IMG/VR virus record: IMGVR_UViG_3300048930_001422
Span: 1-41,123 of that record
Source of the DNA: a virus
Reading direction: 5' to 3' (one strand)
DNA length: 41,123 bases
Of this stretch, positions 1 through 6,980 are shown piece after piece. The notes below the pieces were generated by a model. It was not told the origin of the DNA. It made no database searches and saw nothing but the letters and a program-made list of their open reading frames with translations. The number at the start of each line of letters is the position of its first letter. Within the stretch, counting starts at the first letter, position 1. A program made the position numbers and the translations under genes.

Positions 1-210
1 ATGGCCGCCACCACCACCGAACAAGCTGCTGCACGACTCGACCTCTCCGCTCGACAGGTCCGTCGCCTCATCCAGGAGGGGCAGCTCAAACCGCTGCGCC
101 GAGCCACCCCCGCGGACCGGAGACGCACCGGCTGCGCGCCGAATGCGTGGATGATCGACGGGGACTCGGTCCTCAAGCTCAAGCGCGCGCGCAAGGCGGC
201 GGGCCTGTGA
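1..210 (+). CDS. Small HTH DNA-binding protein, excisionase/MerR-like
   Basis: A 69-residue basic protein. Residues 7-35 read as a helix-turn-helix of the Fis/HTH_17 kind (EQAAARLDLSARQVRRLIQE), in which the second helix would contact DNA, followed by a short wing-like segment rich in Arg. Proteins of this size and form act as excisionases or small transcription regulators. It opens the window at an ATG, so its upstream region is not visible. If the molecule is circular, it directly follows the integrase stop codon and would be the last regulator of the int/xis operon. Its stop overlaps the GTG start of the next gene. The HTH assignment is a pattern judgement; the target and role are unknown. 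Confidence 0.6.
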   Translation: MAATTTEQAAARLDLSARQVRRLIQEGQLKPLRRATPADRRRTGCAPNAWMIDGDSVLKLKRARKAAGL

Positions 211-560
211 GGGCCGGTCGCACGGCCGCGGTGCTGGCGGCGATGGCCATGGCCGGCAGCCCGGCAGGAGCGTCGGGCTCTGCCGCACCGATCCCGGCTG
301 GCGGCTCCCCGCTCCCGCGGGCGTTCCGTCGCGGCCGACGGAAGCAGAAGCCGTGGCAGCGAGACTCCGATCATACCCCACGCAACGTGGGCTTCATCGC
401 GCACCTCAAGCACCCCGGCCAGACCACCGGGCCGGCCTGCGCCAAGTGCAAGATCGCCGTCAAGCGGGTCCGCCGGCGGATCGATGGCGAGGGACCGAAG
501 GTCAAGATCACCGAGTGCCCGCGCTGCAAGGCGTGGGGCCTGAGCGCGACGGTCAAATGA
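207..560 (+). CDS. Small zinc-ribbon protein of unknown function
   Basis: About 117 residues from a GTG start that overlaps the previous stop (GTGA). The N-terminal 45 residues are Ala/Gly/Pro-rich and could be a hydrophobic leader or simply disordered; a start at the ATG at 243 or 249 is also possible. The C-terminal half is basic and holds two CxxC pairs (CAKC and CPRC) about 30 residues apart, a typical four-cysteine zinc ribbon. Small zinc-ribbon proteins are common in phage early operons and usually bind nucleic acid or partner proteins. No specific family was recognised. It is coupled to the next gene by an ATGA overlap at 557-560. Confidence 0.55.
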   Translation: MRAGRTAAVLAAMAMAGSPAGASGSAAPIPAGGSPLPRAFRRGRRKQKPWQRDSDHTPRNVGFIAHLKHPGQTTGPACAKCKIAVKRVRRRIDGEGPKVKITECPRCKAWGLSATVK

Positions 561-961
561 GCGACTCAGCCGCGGCCGCGACCGATCTGCTCTCCGGCTT
601 CGACGACGAGGCGAGGCGATACCATGCGTTCGCGCGCATCGGTCGCGTCGTCTCGTCGATCGCCTCGCATCACGCTTTCGAGGTGGAGCTCCTGCCGGCG
701 CCTGTGGTCCACGCCAATGGGTCGATGACGCAGTACCCGCTCAGCCTCGAGGGCCTTGCTGACTTTCTCCGGCACCTCAACCAAGTGGCATTCATTGACG
801 GGTCAGCATCAGCGTCCTTCGCGAGTTGTCGCCAGGGGATCGCTGCAGAGTACGCCGCATTGATGGAAGCGCGGCTGCACGAGGCGACGCTGCGCAAGCA
901 GCAGGCCGAGCTCGACATCGCGGAGCTGCGGTTGACACTGATGAAAGGGCTGCCCGCATGA
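557..961 (+). CDS. Hypothetical protein
   Basis: A 134-residue protein starting at the ATG that overlaps the upstream stop. The sequence is mixed: an N-terminal alpha/beta-looking part to about residue 85, then a long amphipathic helix (residues 90-130, rich in Ala, Glu, Leu, Arg) that could form a coiled coil. No catalytic motif, membrane segment or cysteine cluster is visible, and I do not recognise the family. It lies in a tightly coupled run of small early genes and ends in another ATGA overlap, so it is very probably expressed. Function unknown. Confidence 0.5.
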   Translation: MSDSAAAATDLLSGFDDEARRYHAFARIGRVVSSIASHHAFEVELLPAPVVHANGSMTQYPLSLEGLADFLRHLNQVAFIDGSASASFASCRQGIAAEYAALMEARLHEATLRKQQAELDIAELRLTLMKGLPA

Positions 962-1371
962 GTTGGCCCTATATCGTCGGCGCCTTGGCCCTGCTGCTCG
1001 GGTTCGCCCTGCTCGATATCACGGTGCTCAAGCGCCATGGCAGCTACTCGCCGTCGTGGCGGGTGCCTCGGTACGTCGTCCTACCGAATCACTGGCTCCC
1101 GACCCTACTGGGGTCGGACGCCACGACGATCGGGAATCGCATCCTGCTGCGAAAGGGGGTGACCCCCTCCGCCTACCTGCTCGCCCATGAGTACGGGCAT
1201 GTCCTCCACACCAGCTGGACCCGGTACGTCTGGTCGCGGCTCACCGGCGGCGACTACCACGGCGCCGAAGAGGTGGCTGCCCATGCCTACGCGACGCTCT
1301 ATCAGGCCGATTTCTATCGCGACGCGACGGCGCTCGCCTACCACCTCCACCTGGGGAACGCGCCACGATGA
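958..1371 (+). CDS. Membrane-anchored HExxH metallopeptidase-like protein
   Basis: A 137-residue protein starting at an ATGA overlap. Residues 3-24 form one hydrophobic membrane segment (an uncleaved anchor or signal). Residues 77-81 are HEYGH, the HExxH zinc-binding and catalytic motif of metallopeptidases, and Glu104/Glu105 in HGAEEVAAH lie where a third, glutamate ligand sits in gluzincin-like proteins. The protein is much shorter than most peptidases, so it is either a minimal domain or a catalytically silent zinc protein. The position in an early gene run suggests an accessory role on the host membrane. The motif is seen directly; activity and substrate are not inferable. Confidence 0.55.
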   Translation: MSWPYIVGALALLLGFALLDITVLKRHGSYSPSWRVPRYVVLPNHWLPTLLGSDATTIGNRILLRKGVTPSAYLLAHEYGHVLHTSWTRYVWSRLTGGDYHGAEEVAAHAYATLYQADFYRDATALAYHLHLGNAPR

Positions 1372-1598
1372 CCCTCGCCCCGATCACGCTCCTCGAGGCG
1401 ACGAGCGCCGCGGAGCTCCATGAGCGCGATGAGCTCGTGCGCCGGTTCCGGAAGCTGCGCGCCGACGCCATCCAGGCCAGGCGGGACTATGAGCACTGGA
1501 ACCGGATCAATCCCGACCTGCGGCCGATCGACACAGCGTGGGAGGCGGAGGTGATCGCCTGGTGTGACCATGTGCTCGGCACCACGGAGGAGGGGTGA
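1368..1598 (+). CDS. Hypothetical protein
   Basis: A 76-residue, charged and mostly helical protein coupled to the upstream gene by an ATGA overlap. It contains an Arg/Glu-rich helix (residues 17-45) and a Trp-rich C-terminal part, with no cysteine pairs or membrane segment. The family is not recognised. Its stop overlaps the ATG of the next gene (TGATG), with a GGAGGAGGGG stretch at 1585-1594 serving as the next ribosome binding site. Confidence 0.45.
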   Translation: MTLAPITLLEATSAAELHERDELVRRFRKLRADAIQARRDYEHWNRINPDLRPIDTAWEAEVIAWCDHVLGTTEEG

Positions 1599-2308
1599 TG
1601 GGGGAGACGAAAGAGCGCCCGATCCTGTTCAGCTCCCCGATGGTGCGATCGATTCTCGAAGGGCGGAAGACGCAGACGCGCCGGGTGGTGAAGAACGTCC
1701 CCGACTGGATCGACCAGTTCGGCTACACATGCTTCACGCCCAAGGGCAGCATCAGCGGCCGCGGCTATTGGAAGGGAGTGCCAGGTGATGACGAAGGCCC
1801 CGCAGAGAAGTTCTTCCCGTGCCCCTACGGCGTCCCCGGCGACCGCCTCTGGGTGCGAGAGACGCACTTGCTCGACCCGCCGCAAGACGACACTTGGGAC
1901 TACACGAGCTACACAGACGGCGAGATCGAGAACGTTGCGAAGATTCCGGATCGATTCCGCAATCCGAGCCACGTGCTCTATTCGGCCGATCCGCGCTTTG
2001 ACGGCAGGCGGGGAGACTATCGCTGGCGGCCCTCGATCCACATGCCCCGCTGGGCCTCGCGCATCACGCTGGAGGTCACGGGCGTGCGTGTCGAGCGGTT
2101 GCAAGAGATCCGCGATGCGGACTGCGAGGCCGAGGGCGTGTTGCCCGCGTCCGAAGGGGACGCGGCAGACTGGCGCGTGAACGAATCCGGATGGCGTCGG
2201 ACTTATCGCCAGCTCTGGGACTCGATCCACGGGGCGGGTGCGTGGGACGCGAGCCCGTGGGTCTGGGTCATTGAGTTCGCGGCCCGCGCCGCTGGGGGTG
2301 AGGGGTGA
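1598..2308 (+). CDS. ASCH/PUA-like phage early protein
   Basis: A 236-residue protein that begins with the signature of a widespread phage family: RPILFSSPMVRSILEGRKTQTRR, seen here in residues 7-29, followed by CPYGVPGDRLWVRET and, later, MPRWASRITLEVTGVRVERL. These segments form an ASCH-type (PUA-fold) RNA- or nucleotide-binding barrel; database entries often carry the old label morphogenetic protein. The start is either the ATG at 1598 or the adjoining in-frame GTG at 1595; the strong GGAGGAGG just upstream serves both. The stop overlaps the next GTG. The family is recognised with good confidence; the biochemical role is unsettled, probably RNA binding or modified-base recognition. Confidence 0.75.
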   Translation: MGETKERPILFSSPMVRSILEGRKTQTRRVVKNVPDWIDQFGYTCFTPKGSISGRGYWKGVPGDDEGPAEKFFPCPYGVPGDRLWVRETHLLDPPQDDTWDYTSYTDGEIENVAKIPDRFRNPSHVLYSADPRFDGRRGDYRWRPSIHMPRWASRITLEVTGVRVERLQEIRDADCEAEGVLPASEGDAADWRVNESGWRRTYRQLWDSIHGAGAWDASPWVWVIEFAARAAGGEG

Positions 2309-2574
2309 GTCAGGTCGAAGGAGCGAATCACCCCTGCGCACGGCTCACGGTGGCTGCCGTGCTGCACCTGCGCCGCTTTCCCCCGGCCAACCTTTCTGCT
2401 TGGGCAAGGCGTCACGGCGTGCGTCTCAACACCGCCAGTCAGGCGCTGCATGGCACCACGTGGCGCTGCCTGAACCGGCAGGTGGCCCCGGTGCCCGTTG
2501 ATCGGTCGGAGGCGAACCGTCGTGGCGCGATCGCCATGCACGCCAAGCGCCGGAAGCTGGGGAAAGGATCATGA
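2305..2574 (+). CDS. Small HTH-like DNA-binding mini-protein A
   Basis: An 89-residue basic protein from a GTG start overlapping the previous stop. Its middle part has the layout W-x4-GV-x5-A-x3-HGTTWRCL, which matches the pattern in the next gene (W-x4-GV-x5-A-x3-NGRTWAHL). A short helix-turn-helix ending in G-x-TW resembles the DNA-binding repeat found next to HNH homing endonuclease domains. Here two such units occur as separate genes directly before an HNH-type gene. The protein likely binds DNA; a partner role for the HNH protein is inference. Confidence 0.5.
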   Translation: MSQVEGANHPCARLTVAAVLHLRRFPPANLSAWARRHGVRLNTASQALHGTTWRCLNRQVAPVPVDRSEANRRGAIAMHAKRRKLGKGS

Positions 2575-2798
2575 TCGACCACCCACGCCACAGCATCCGC
2601 CTGGACGACACGAGGGGAGAAGCGAGCCGCACCGCCAAGCTCACCAATGAGCTCGTGCTCGCGATGCGCCGTGAGCGGCCTCGGCAGCTGCGCGCCTGGT
2701 TGGCGGAGCGCGGCGTCGTGGTGGCACTGGAGACCGCGCGCAACGCCATGAATGGCCGCACCTGGGCACACCTCCCATTGTCAGGGGATGGCCGATGA
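2571..2798 (+). CDS. Small HTH-like DNA-binding mini-protein B
   Basis: A 75-residue protein starting at an ATGA overlap. Residues 35-66 contain RPRQLRAWLAERGVVVALE followed by the MNGRTWAHL block, parallel to the upstream gene, so the two are probably diverged duplicates or members of one family. The rest is charged and likely helical. It is translationally coupled to the HNH protein that follows (ATGA at 2795-2798). Putative DNA-binding, with no assigned target. Confidence 0.5.
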   Translation: MIDHPRHSIRLDDTRGEASRTAKLTNELVLAMRRERPRQLRAWLAERGVVVALETARNAMNGRTWAHLPLSGDGR

Positions 2799-3172
2799 TC
2801 CGCCGGCGCACCCCACTCCGCCGAGTCGAGATCAAGCGGAAGCAGAAGCCGACGCTGCGCGCGGCGCCGATCGCTCGACGGAAGCGCGTCCGCTCGAGCA
2901 ACGCGTACATGCACCCTGAGGTGCGAAAGCTCGTGCGCCGGATCCACAAACGATCGCGGGGCATCTGCGAGGCGCAGATCTGCTGCGGCGGCAATCCCGT
3001 CGATGGCGATCCACACCACCTCAGCTACGCGCCGTTCAAGGGATGGAAGCGGCTCATGGTCGCAGAGGATCAACTACTCGACTGCTGCCGCCCCTGTCAC
3101 CTCGAGTTCGAGCGAAGGAAGGGAGAACCAATGCAGCACGACGCTACCTCATTTCTGTGCGACGACGCGTAG
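2795..3172 (+). CDS. HNH-type endonuclease-like protein
   Basis: A 125-residue protein with a strongly basic N-terminus (residues 2-34) for DNA contact. Cysteines appear in GICEAQICCGG, then the DPHHLSYA segment holds the histidine pair of the beta-beta-alpha metal site, and LLDCCRPCHLEFE holds the second Cys pair plus the final His. This is the HNH layout. Compact HNH proteins near terminase genes often support cos cleavage in siphoviruses, and this one lies about 1.4 kb before the terminase small subunit. HNH identity is well supported; a packaging role rather than a homing or early nicking role is inferred from position. Confidence 0.75.
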   Translation: MIRRRTPLRRVEIKRKQKPTLRAAPIARRKRVRSSNAYMHPEVRKLVRRIHKRSRGICEAQICCGGNPVDGDPHHLSYAPFKGWKRLMVAEDQLLDCCRPCHLEFERRKGEPMQHDATSFLCDDA

Positions 3173-3200
3173 TTTACGACGGTCTCAACGGAGCGAGTGC

Positions 3201-4052
3201 ATGACGGCCCCCATCGTGAAGGTGAACGACTCAGAACTGCAGGTGACCCTCGGCAAACTGTCGAAGGTCTGGACGCAGGCGGCCTCTGTGGCATTGAACC
3301 GCACGCGCGACGACGCGATCGCTCCGCAGATCACCAAGATCCGCTCGGCGTTCACGATCCGCGCGGGCAAGGATCGCTTCCTGGTGCCACCGAAGAGCGC
3401 CCCTGCAGCCTTCAAGGCCACAGAGACGCGGCTGTTTGTGCCAATCTCACTGGCATTCGACGATGGAAAGAAGTCAGTCGGCTATCACGCCAAGCGCATC
3501 CTGGAGAAGCACGGTGCCACGCAGGACGTGCCCTCGAGCGATCCCTTCATCCCCTTCTTCCGGCCGACTGGTGCGCTGCGTCCTGTGAAGTCGGCATTGG
3601 TGCCCATGAACCTGTACCCCAAGAAGCTGCTCGGGCAGTTCAACTCGAAGGGTGAATTGACCGGGGTGGGACGGCGCGCGCGGGTGACCAAGCAGACCAG
3701 GCGTGTGATCCGCCGGCGTGGCCTTGCGGCGGTGGTGGAGGGGGCGGGCCTGCTCCCCAAGCAGTATCGCACGGGAACGAAGATTGTCGGTTCGTACTTC
3801 ATCCTTGGTCAGCCTGGCAGTGCCGAGCATGGGATCTACCAGCGCATCGGGGACGGCAAGGGGAAGAGCCGTGGCAGCGATGACATCGTGATGATCTGGG
3901 ACTTCATGCAGAGCCAGAAGGTGACCAAGCGCCTCAACTTCGAACCAGAAACGCGCGAGGTCATCGCAAGCCGGTGGGCCATCAACTTCGCGGGAGCATT
4001 CGATTTGGCGATGGCAGGCACGCTCAGCGTGACGCGCGGAAGCAAGCGGTGA
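3201..4052 (+). CDS. Putative structural protein, tail-completion (gpZ)-like
   Basis: A 283-residue basic protein. The ATG at 3201 is preceded by GGAG (3190-3193), which decides against the longer in-frame reading that begins inside the HNH gene. The N-terminus (VALNRTRDDAIAPQITKIRSAFTIRAGK) and the later GIYQR and C-terminal WAINFAGAFDLAMAG parts resemble minor tail or head-completion proteins of the lambda gpZ type, in which ALN-R and FT-R patterns recur. The location just before the terminase is unusual for such a gene. The match is weak and by layout only; a DNA-associated late protein is an alternative. Confidence 0.4.
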   Translation: MTAPIVKVNDSELQVTLGKLSKVWTQAASVALNRTRDDAIAPQITKIRSAFTIRAGKDRFLVPPKSAPAAFKATETRLFVPISLAFDDGKKSVGYHAKRILEKHGATQDVPSSDPFIPFFRPTGALRPVKSALVPMNLYPKKLLGQFNSKGELTGVGRRARVTKQTRRVIRRRGLAAVVEGAGLLPKQYRTGTKIVGSYFILGQPGSAEHGIYQRIGDGKGKSRGSDDIVMIWDFMQSQKVTKRLNFEPETREVIASRWAINFAGAFDLAMAGTLSVTRGSKR

Positions 4053-4228
4053 TTGAGAGGGAGGACGCGCCAAGGACCGTGCCACGATTCCGGTTATCCA
4101 CATTACAAACACCCCCGGATGTGGGTCCTTCCGACACGGTCACACGGGGGTGCGGCAGACCCCGACATGTGTCGATGTGTGACCGATTTTGAGGCATCCT
4201 TACCCTTACATGCAGCCCAGGTGATCGC
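4053..4228 (+). promoter_or_regulatory. Non-coding region before terminase: candidate cos/pac site
   Basis: These 176 bases contain no convincing gene and are clearly less GC-rich than their surroundings. They hold a perfect 9-bp inverted repeat, CGGTCACAC (4137-4145) and GTGTGACCG (4177-4185). Nested between the arms is a tight dyad, CGACA-TG-TGTCG (4163-4174). A second, interleaved inverted repeat is CACCCCC (4110-4116) with GGGGGTG (4146-4152). CTTAC occurs twice at 4199-4209. In lambda-like phages the cos site with its terminase-binding repeats lies just before the small terminase gene. A late promoter or operator is the alternative reading. Confidence 0.45.
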
Positions 4229-4732
4229 GTGGCCCCTCCAGACGACCAGATCTCGCAGGCGGAGTTGATCCGCCTGATGAAGTTCAGTCGCCAGACGGCG
4301 GCGGAATGGTCGCGGAGGCCGGGGTGCCCGAAGGTCGTGGTCGACGGGAAGACGCTCTATCGCTGGCCCGCCTTCGCGGAATGGTACTACACCGAGAAGG
4401 CCACAGCGCTGCTGCCAAAGCCCGACCCGATGGCGCTCGAGGAGGCCAAGAAGCGGAAGCTGGCAGCCGAAGCGGAGCTCGCCGAGCTCGAACTGGCGAA
4501 GGCAAAGGGATTGGTGGTTCCCGTCGAGGCCTTCCGGAGCGCGCTGCTCGGTGCGTTCGGTCGTGTGCGCGCCAAGGCCCGCGAGGCCCCGGGTCGCCTC
4601 ACTCCGCTCCTCATCGGCAAGGGCAAGGCTGCGCTCATCCGCGCGGTGCTCGAGCGCTTCTTCACGGAGCTGCTCGCCGAGCTGCGGCACGAGGACGTGC
4701 CCGACGACGAGCCTGGCGAGGCCGCCGCATGA
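4229..4732 (+). CDS. terS: Terminase small subunit, Nu1-like
   Basis: A 167-residue protein. The N-terminal winged-helix HTH (ISQAELIRLMKFSRQTAAEW, residues 8-27, then the wing CPKVVVDGKTLYRWPAFAEWY) is the lambda gpNu1 DNA-recognition fold that binds cos/pac DNA. A long Ala/Glu/Lys coiled coil (residues 68-94) suits oligomerisation, and the C-terminal helical part would contact the large subunit. The start is a GTG; the upstream ATG at 4210 is in another frame. The stop overlaps the large-subunit ATG (4729-4732), the usual coupling of the two terminase subunits. Confidence is high from both sequence and position. Confidence 0.88.
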   Translation: MAPPDDQISQAELIRLMKFSRQTAAEWSRRPGCPKVVVDGKTLYRWPAFAEWYYTEKATALLPKPDPMALEEAKKRKLAAEAELAELELAKAKGLVVPVEAFRSALLGAFGRVRAKAREAPGRLTPLLIGKGKAALIRAVLERFFTELLAELRHEDVPDDEPGEAAA

Positions 4733-6657
4733 CCTCCCTCGCCCAGATCGAGCGCGAGGTCCGCGCTATCGCCTTCCGTCCAATCCCCAAGCGCACGCTC
4801 TCGAAGTGGGCTGACGATGAGGTCACGCTCGCCCCGACCGAGGGCGGTGGCGCGGGCAAGTGGTACACCGAGCGGGCGGCCTACCTGCGTGAACCCATGG
4901 ACGCGATGTGCGATCAGGGCACCAGAGAGTTGGTCGTCAAGAAATCTGGCCAAGCCGGCGCGACGCTCGCCCTCTCGATTCTCCCCGTGCTCTACTGGAT
5001 GGTCGAGGACCCGACCACCGTAATGATCGTGCAGCCCTCGGAGTCACTGGCGGCCGCGTGGTCTGTCGCGCGATTCGAGCCGAACCGGCTCGAGACGCCA
5101 GCAACTCGCGACCTGATCCAGCAGCATGCCGCTGGTGGGGCACGGCACGCCGGCAACACGCAGCAGTTCAAGGCCTTCCCAGGCGGCTACGTCGTCGTGG
5201 CGTGGGCGAGCTCGGATATGCAGATGCGCTCGCGCCCGGCGCGCGTGATCATCCGCGACGAGCTCAATGCCTGGGAGCCGACGAAGGAGGGCGACTCCGC
5301 CAAGCGCGCTGAGCGGGCCGCGACGACCTATGAGGACTCCAAAAAGGTCCTGGACATCTCGACGCCGACAGTGAAGGGCGCCTCCCGAATTGACGACCGC
5401 TTCGACCTATCCGACCAGCGCTACTACCACGTGCCCTGCCCCGACTGTGGGCACCGCCAGCCGCTGGTGTGGGAGAACGTGCGCTACGACGGCAAGGACC
5501 CCGAGACGTCTCCCGAGACGGCGCGGTATGTCTGCCGGGATTGCGGCACGCTCTGGGATGAGGCCCAGAAGAACGAAGCGGTCCGCATTGCGGACCTGAA
5601 CCACGACGCCTGGGTGCCGACTTACCCGGGCCGGAAGATTGCCGGCTGGCACATCAATGCGATCATGTCGTCGTTCGTGAGCATGGCGGAGCTGGTGAAG
5701 GAGTGGCTTGAGGCGCAGGGCAATGATGCGTTGATGCAGGTCTTCTTCAACCTCAAGCTCGGCCTCGCATGGGAGCTGCGCACCGAAGGGCTGGGGAACG
5801 ACAACCTGCTGGCACGCCGGGAGATCTACGCCGCTCAGGTGCCCGCCGGTGTCGCGATCCTCACGGCCTCGATCGACGTGCAGGACGACCGCTTCGAGAT
5901 CCAGGTGGAGGGCTGGGGGGCGGGCGGGGAGAACTGGAAGATTCAGCACCATGTCATCCCCGGCGACGTCCTGGATGCCGGAACGCAGAGGCTGCTCGAC
6001 GACTTCCTGCGTGGTCGATGGAGGCACGAGAGCGGGACGGAGCTGCGCCTGCGCGCCGCCTGCATGGATGCGGGCGACGGGGACCATACCCAGATGGTCT
6101 ACGCCTTCACCAAGAAGCGCTGGCGCCGCCGCGTCTTCGCCGTGAAGGGTCTCTCGAAGGGTGATGGCAAGGGGTTGGTGCGGCCGCGCCCCTCGGTCGA
6201 CGACAAGAGTGGCGCGAAGTTCTTCCTCTTTGCCCCCAACACGGCGAAGGACATGGTGCTCAGCATGTTCCGGACGCAGGTGCCAGGGCCGCGCTACGTG
6301 CACCTTCCCGACTCCTTTACGGAGGACTGGGTCACCCAGGTGCTGGTGGAACGGAAGCATCCCAAGCGGATGCCCGATGGCTCCACGAAGTGGGTATACC
6401 GGAAGCCGGGGGGCGCGCGCAACGAGGCCCTCGACCTGTGCACGATGAATCTCGTCGCGCTGTCACTCTCCGGCATCCCGGTGGAGCGGTTGGCGCGGAT
6501 GGCCGCACGGCTGCAGGCGAAGATGGGACTGCCCGAGGAGCGAGCGGAGGAGACGGACGACGGCCCCTCGGGGGAGCCGGCGCCAGCCCCGACCAAGACC
6601 AAGAAGCCCGTCGTCCGGAAGGCTTCCGGATGGATGAATCGCTGGAGGTTCAAATGA
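4729..6657 (+). CDS. terL: Terminase large subunit, lambda GpA family
   Basis: 642 residues from the ATG that overlaps the small-subunit stop, a usual length for GpA. The N-terminal ATPase has a Walker-A-like VVKKSGQAGAT (residues 69-79) and a Walker B ARVIIRDE (171-178) with the catalytic Glu. A four-cysteine zinc ribbon (CPDCG and CRDCG, residues 237-273) is inserted, as in many GpA proteins. The nuclease part starts at TASIDVQDDRFEIQVEGWG (Asp383) and continues with CMDAGDGDH and the late NEALDLCTMN block, giving acidic residues for the metal site. It drives DNA packaging and cuts concatemers. The GpA type predicts cos-style packaging, although this is not proven here. Confidence 0.95.
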   Translation: MTSLAQIEREVRAIAFRPIPKRTLSKWADDEVTLAPTEGGGAGKWYTERAAYLREPMDAMCDQGTRELVVKKSGQAGATLALSILPVLYWMVEDPTTVMIVQPSESLAAAWSVARFEPNRLETPATRDLIQQHAAGGARHAGNTQQFKAFPGGYVVVAWASSDMQMRSRPARVIIRDELNAWEPTKEGDSAKRAERAATTYEDSKKVLDISTPTVKGASRIDDRFDLSDQRYYHVPCPDCGHRQPLVWENVRYDGKDPETSPETARYVCRDCGTLWDEAQKNEAVRIADLNHDAWVPTYPGRKIAGWHINAIMSSFVSMAELVKEWLEAQGNDALMQVFFNLKLGLAWELRTEGLGNDNLLARREIYAAQVPAGVAILTASIDVQDDRFEIQVEGWGAGGENWKIQHHVIPGDVLDAGTQRLLDDFLRGRWRHESGTELRLRAACMDAGDGDHTQMVYAFTKKRWRRRVFAVKGLSKGDGKGLVRPRPSVDDKSGAKFFLFAPNTAKDMVLSMFRTQVPGPRYVHLPDSFTEDWVTQVLVERKHPKRMPDGSTKWVYRKPGGARNEALDLCTMNLVALSLSGIPVERLARMAARLQAKMGLPEERAEETDDGPSGEPAPAPTKTKKPVVRKASGWMNRWRFK

Positions 6658-6941
6658 TCTCGGTCACCCTGACACGTGGCCTCGCGGACGCGCGCCTGAA
6701 GGTGAACCACCGGCTCGCCCTGGCGTGGCTGCACAGCGTCCTGTCGTGGTCGGATTACCGCGCCGTGAAGGTGATGAGTCTGCGGAACGGCATCCGCTGC
6801 AGTCGCTCGGATGCGTTCAAGGCGCTCGCGCTGCTCGAGCAACTCGGGTACCTCGAGGCGCATCCTGCACAGCGGAAACCAAAGCACTACCGGCTCGCCA
6901 ACCCGGCAAGTCTCCCCCAGGAAACATCTCAGGTCGCATAG
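6654..6941 (+). CDS. Small winged-helix-like protein between terminase and head genes
   Basis: A 95-residue protein starting at an ATGA overlap with the terminase stop. Residues 40-90 look like a winged helix: a helix (YRAVKVMSLRNGI), a recognition-like helix (CSRSDAFKALALLEQLGYL) and a wing (AQRKPKHYRLAN). This is the layout of MarR/PadR-type domains and may bind DNA. The last dozen codons lie within a 24-bp sequence that recurs perfectly at 21024-21047 in non-coding DNA, in a different reading context. Position suggests a late-operon regulator or packaging accessory; the function is not known. Confidence 0.5.
   Translation: MISVTLTRGLADARLKVNHRLALAWLHSVLSWSDYRAVKVMSLRNGIRCSRSDAFKALALLEQLGYLEAHPAQRKPKHYRLANPASLPQETSQVA
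6908..6931 (+). repeat. 24-bp perfect direct repeat, copy 1
   Basis: The sequence begins AAGTCTCCCCCAGGAAAC and is identical over 24 bases to 21024-21047, on the same strand. Here it overlaps the 3' end of the gene at 6654-6941. The second copy starts 7 bases after a stop codon and is translated in neither the same frame nor the same context. An exact 24-base match is not expected by chance in 41 kb, so it marks either a functional nucleic-acid site or a duplication/recombination footprint. Confidence 0.85.
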
Positions 6942-6980
6942 CGCTCCCCTTCGTCGTCGTGGTCTGCGATTGTGCGGACC

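Noticed and set aside
3003-3200. N-terminal extension of the gene at 3201
   Set aside because: The extension overlaps the HNH gene in another frame; the ATG at 3201 has a GGAG site and the recognisable protein starts there.
4053-4268. A 71-codon frame across the gap before the terminase
   Set aside because: It would cover the nested dyads, has no ribosome site and a mixed composition, and overlaps the terminase start in another frame.
4306-4728. N-terminal extension of the large terminase frame
   Set aside because: It overlaps the small subunit in another frame; the ATG at 4729 couples the two subunits and starts the conserved protein.
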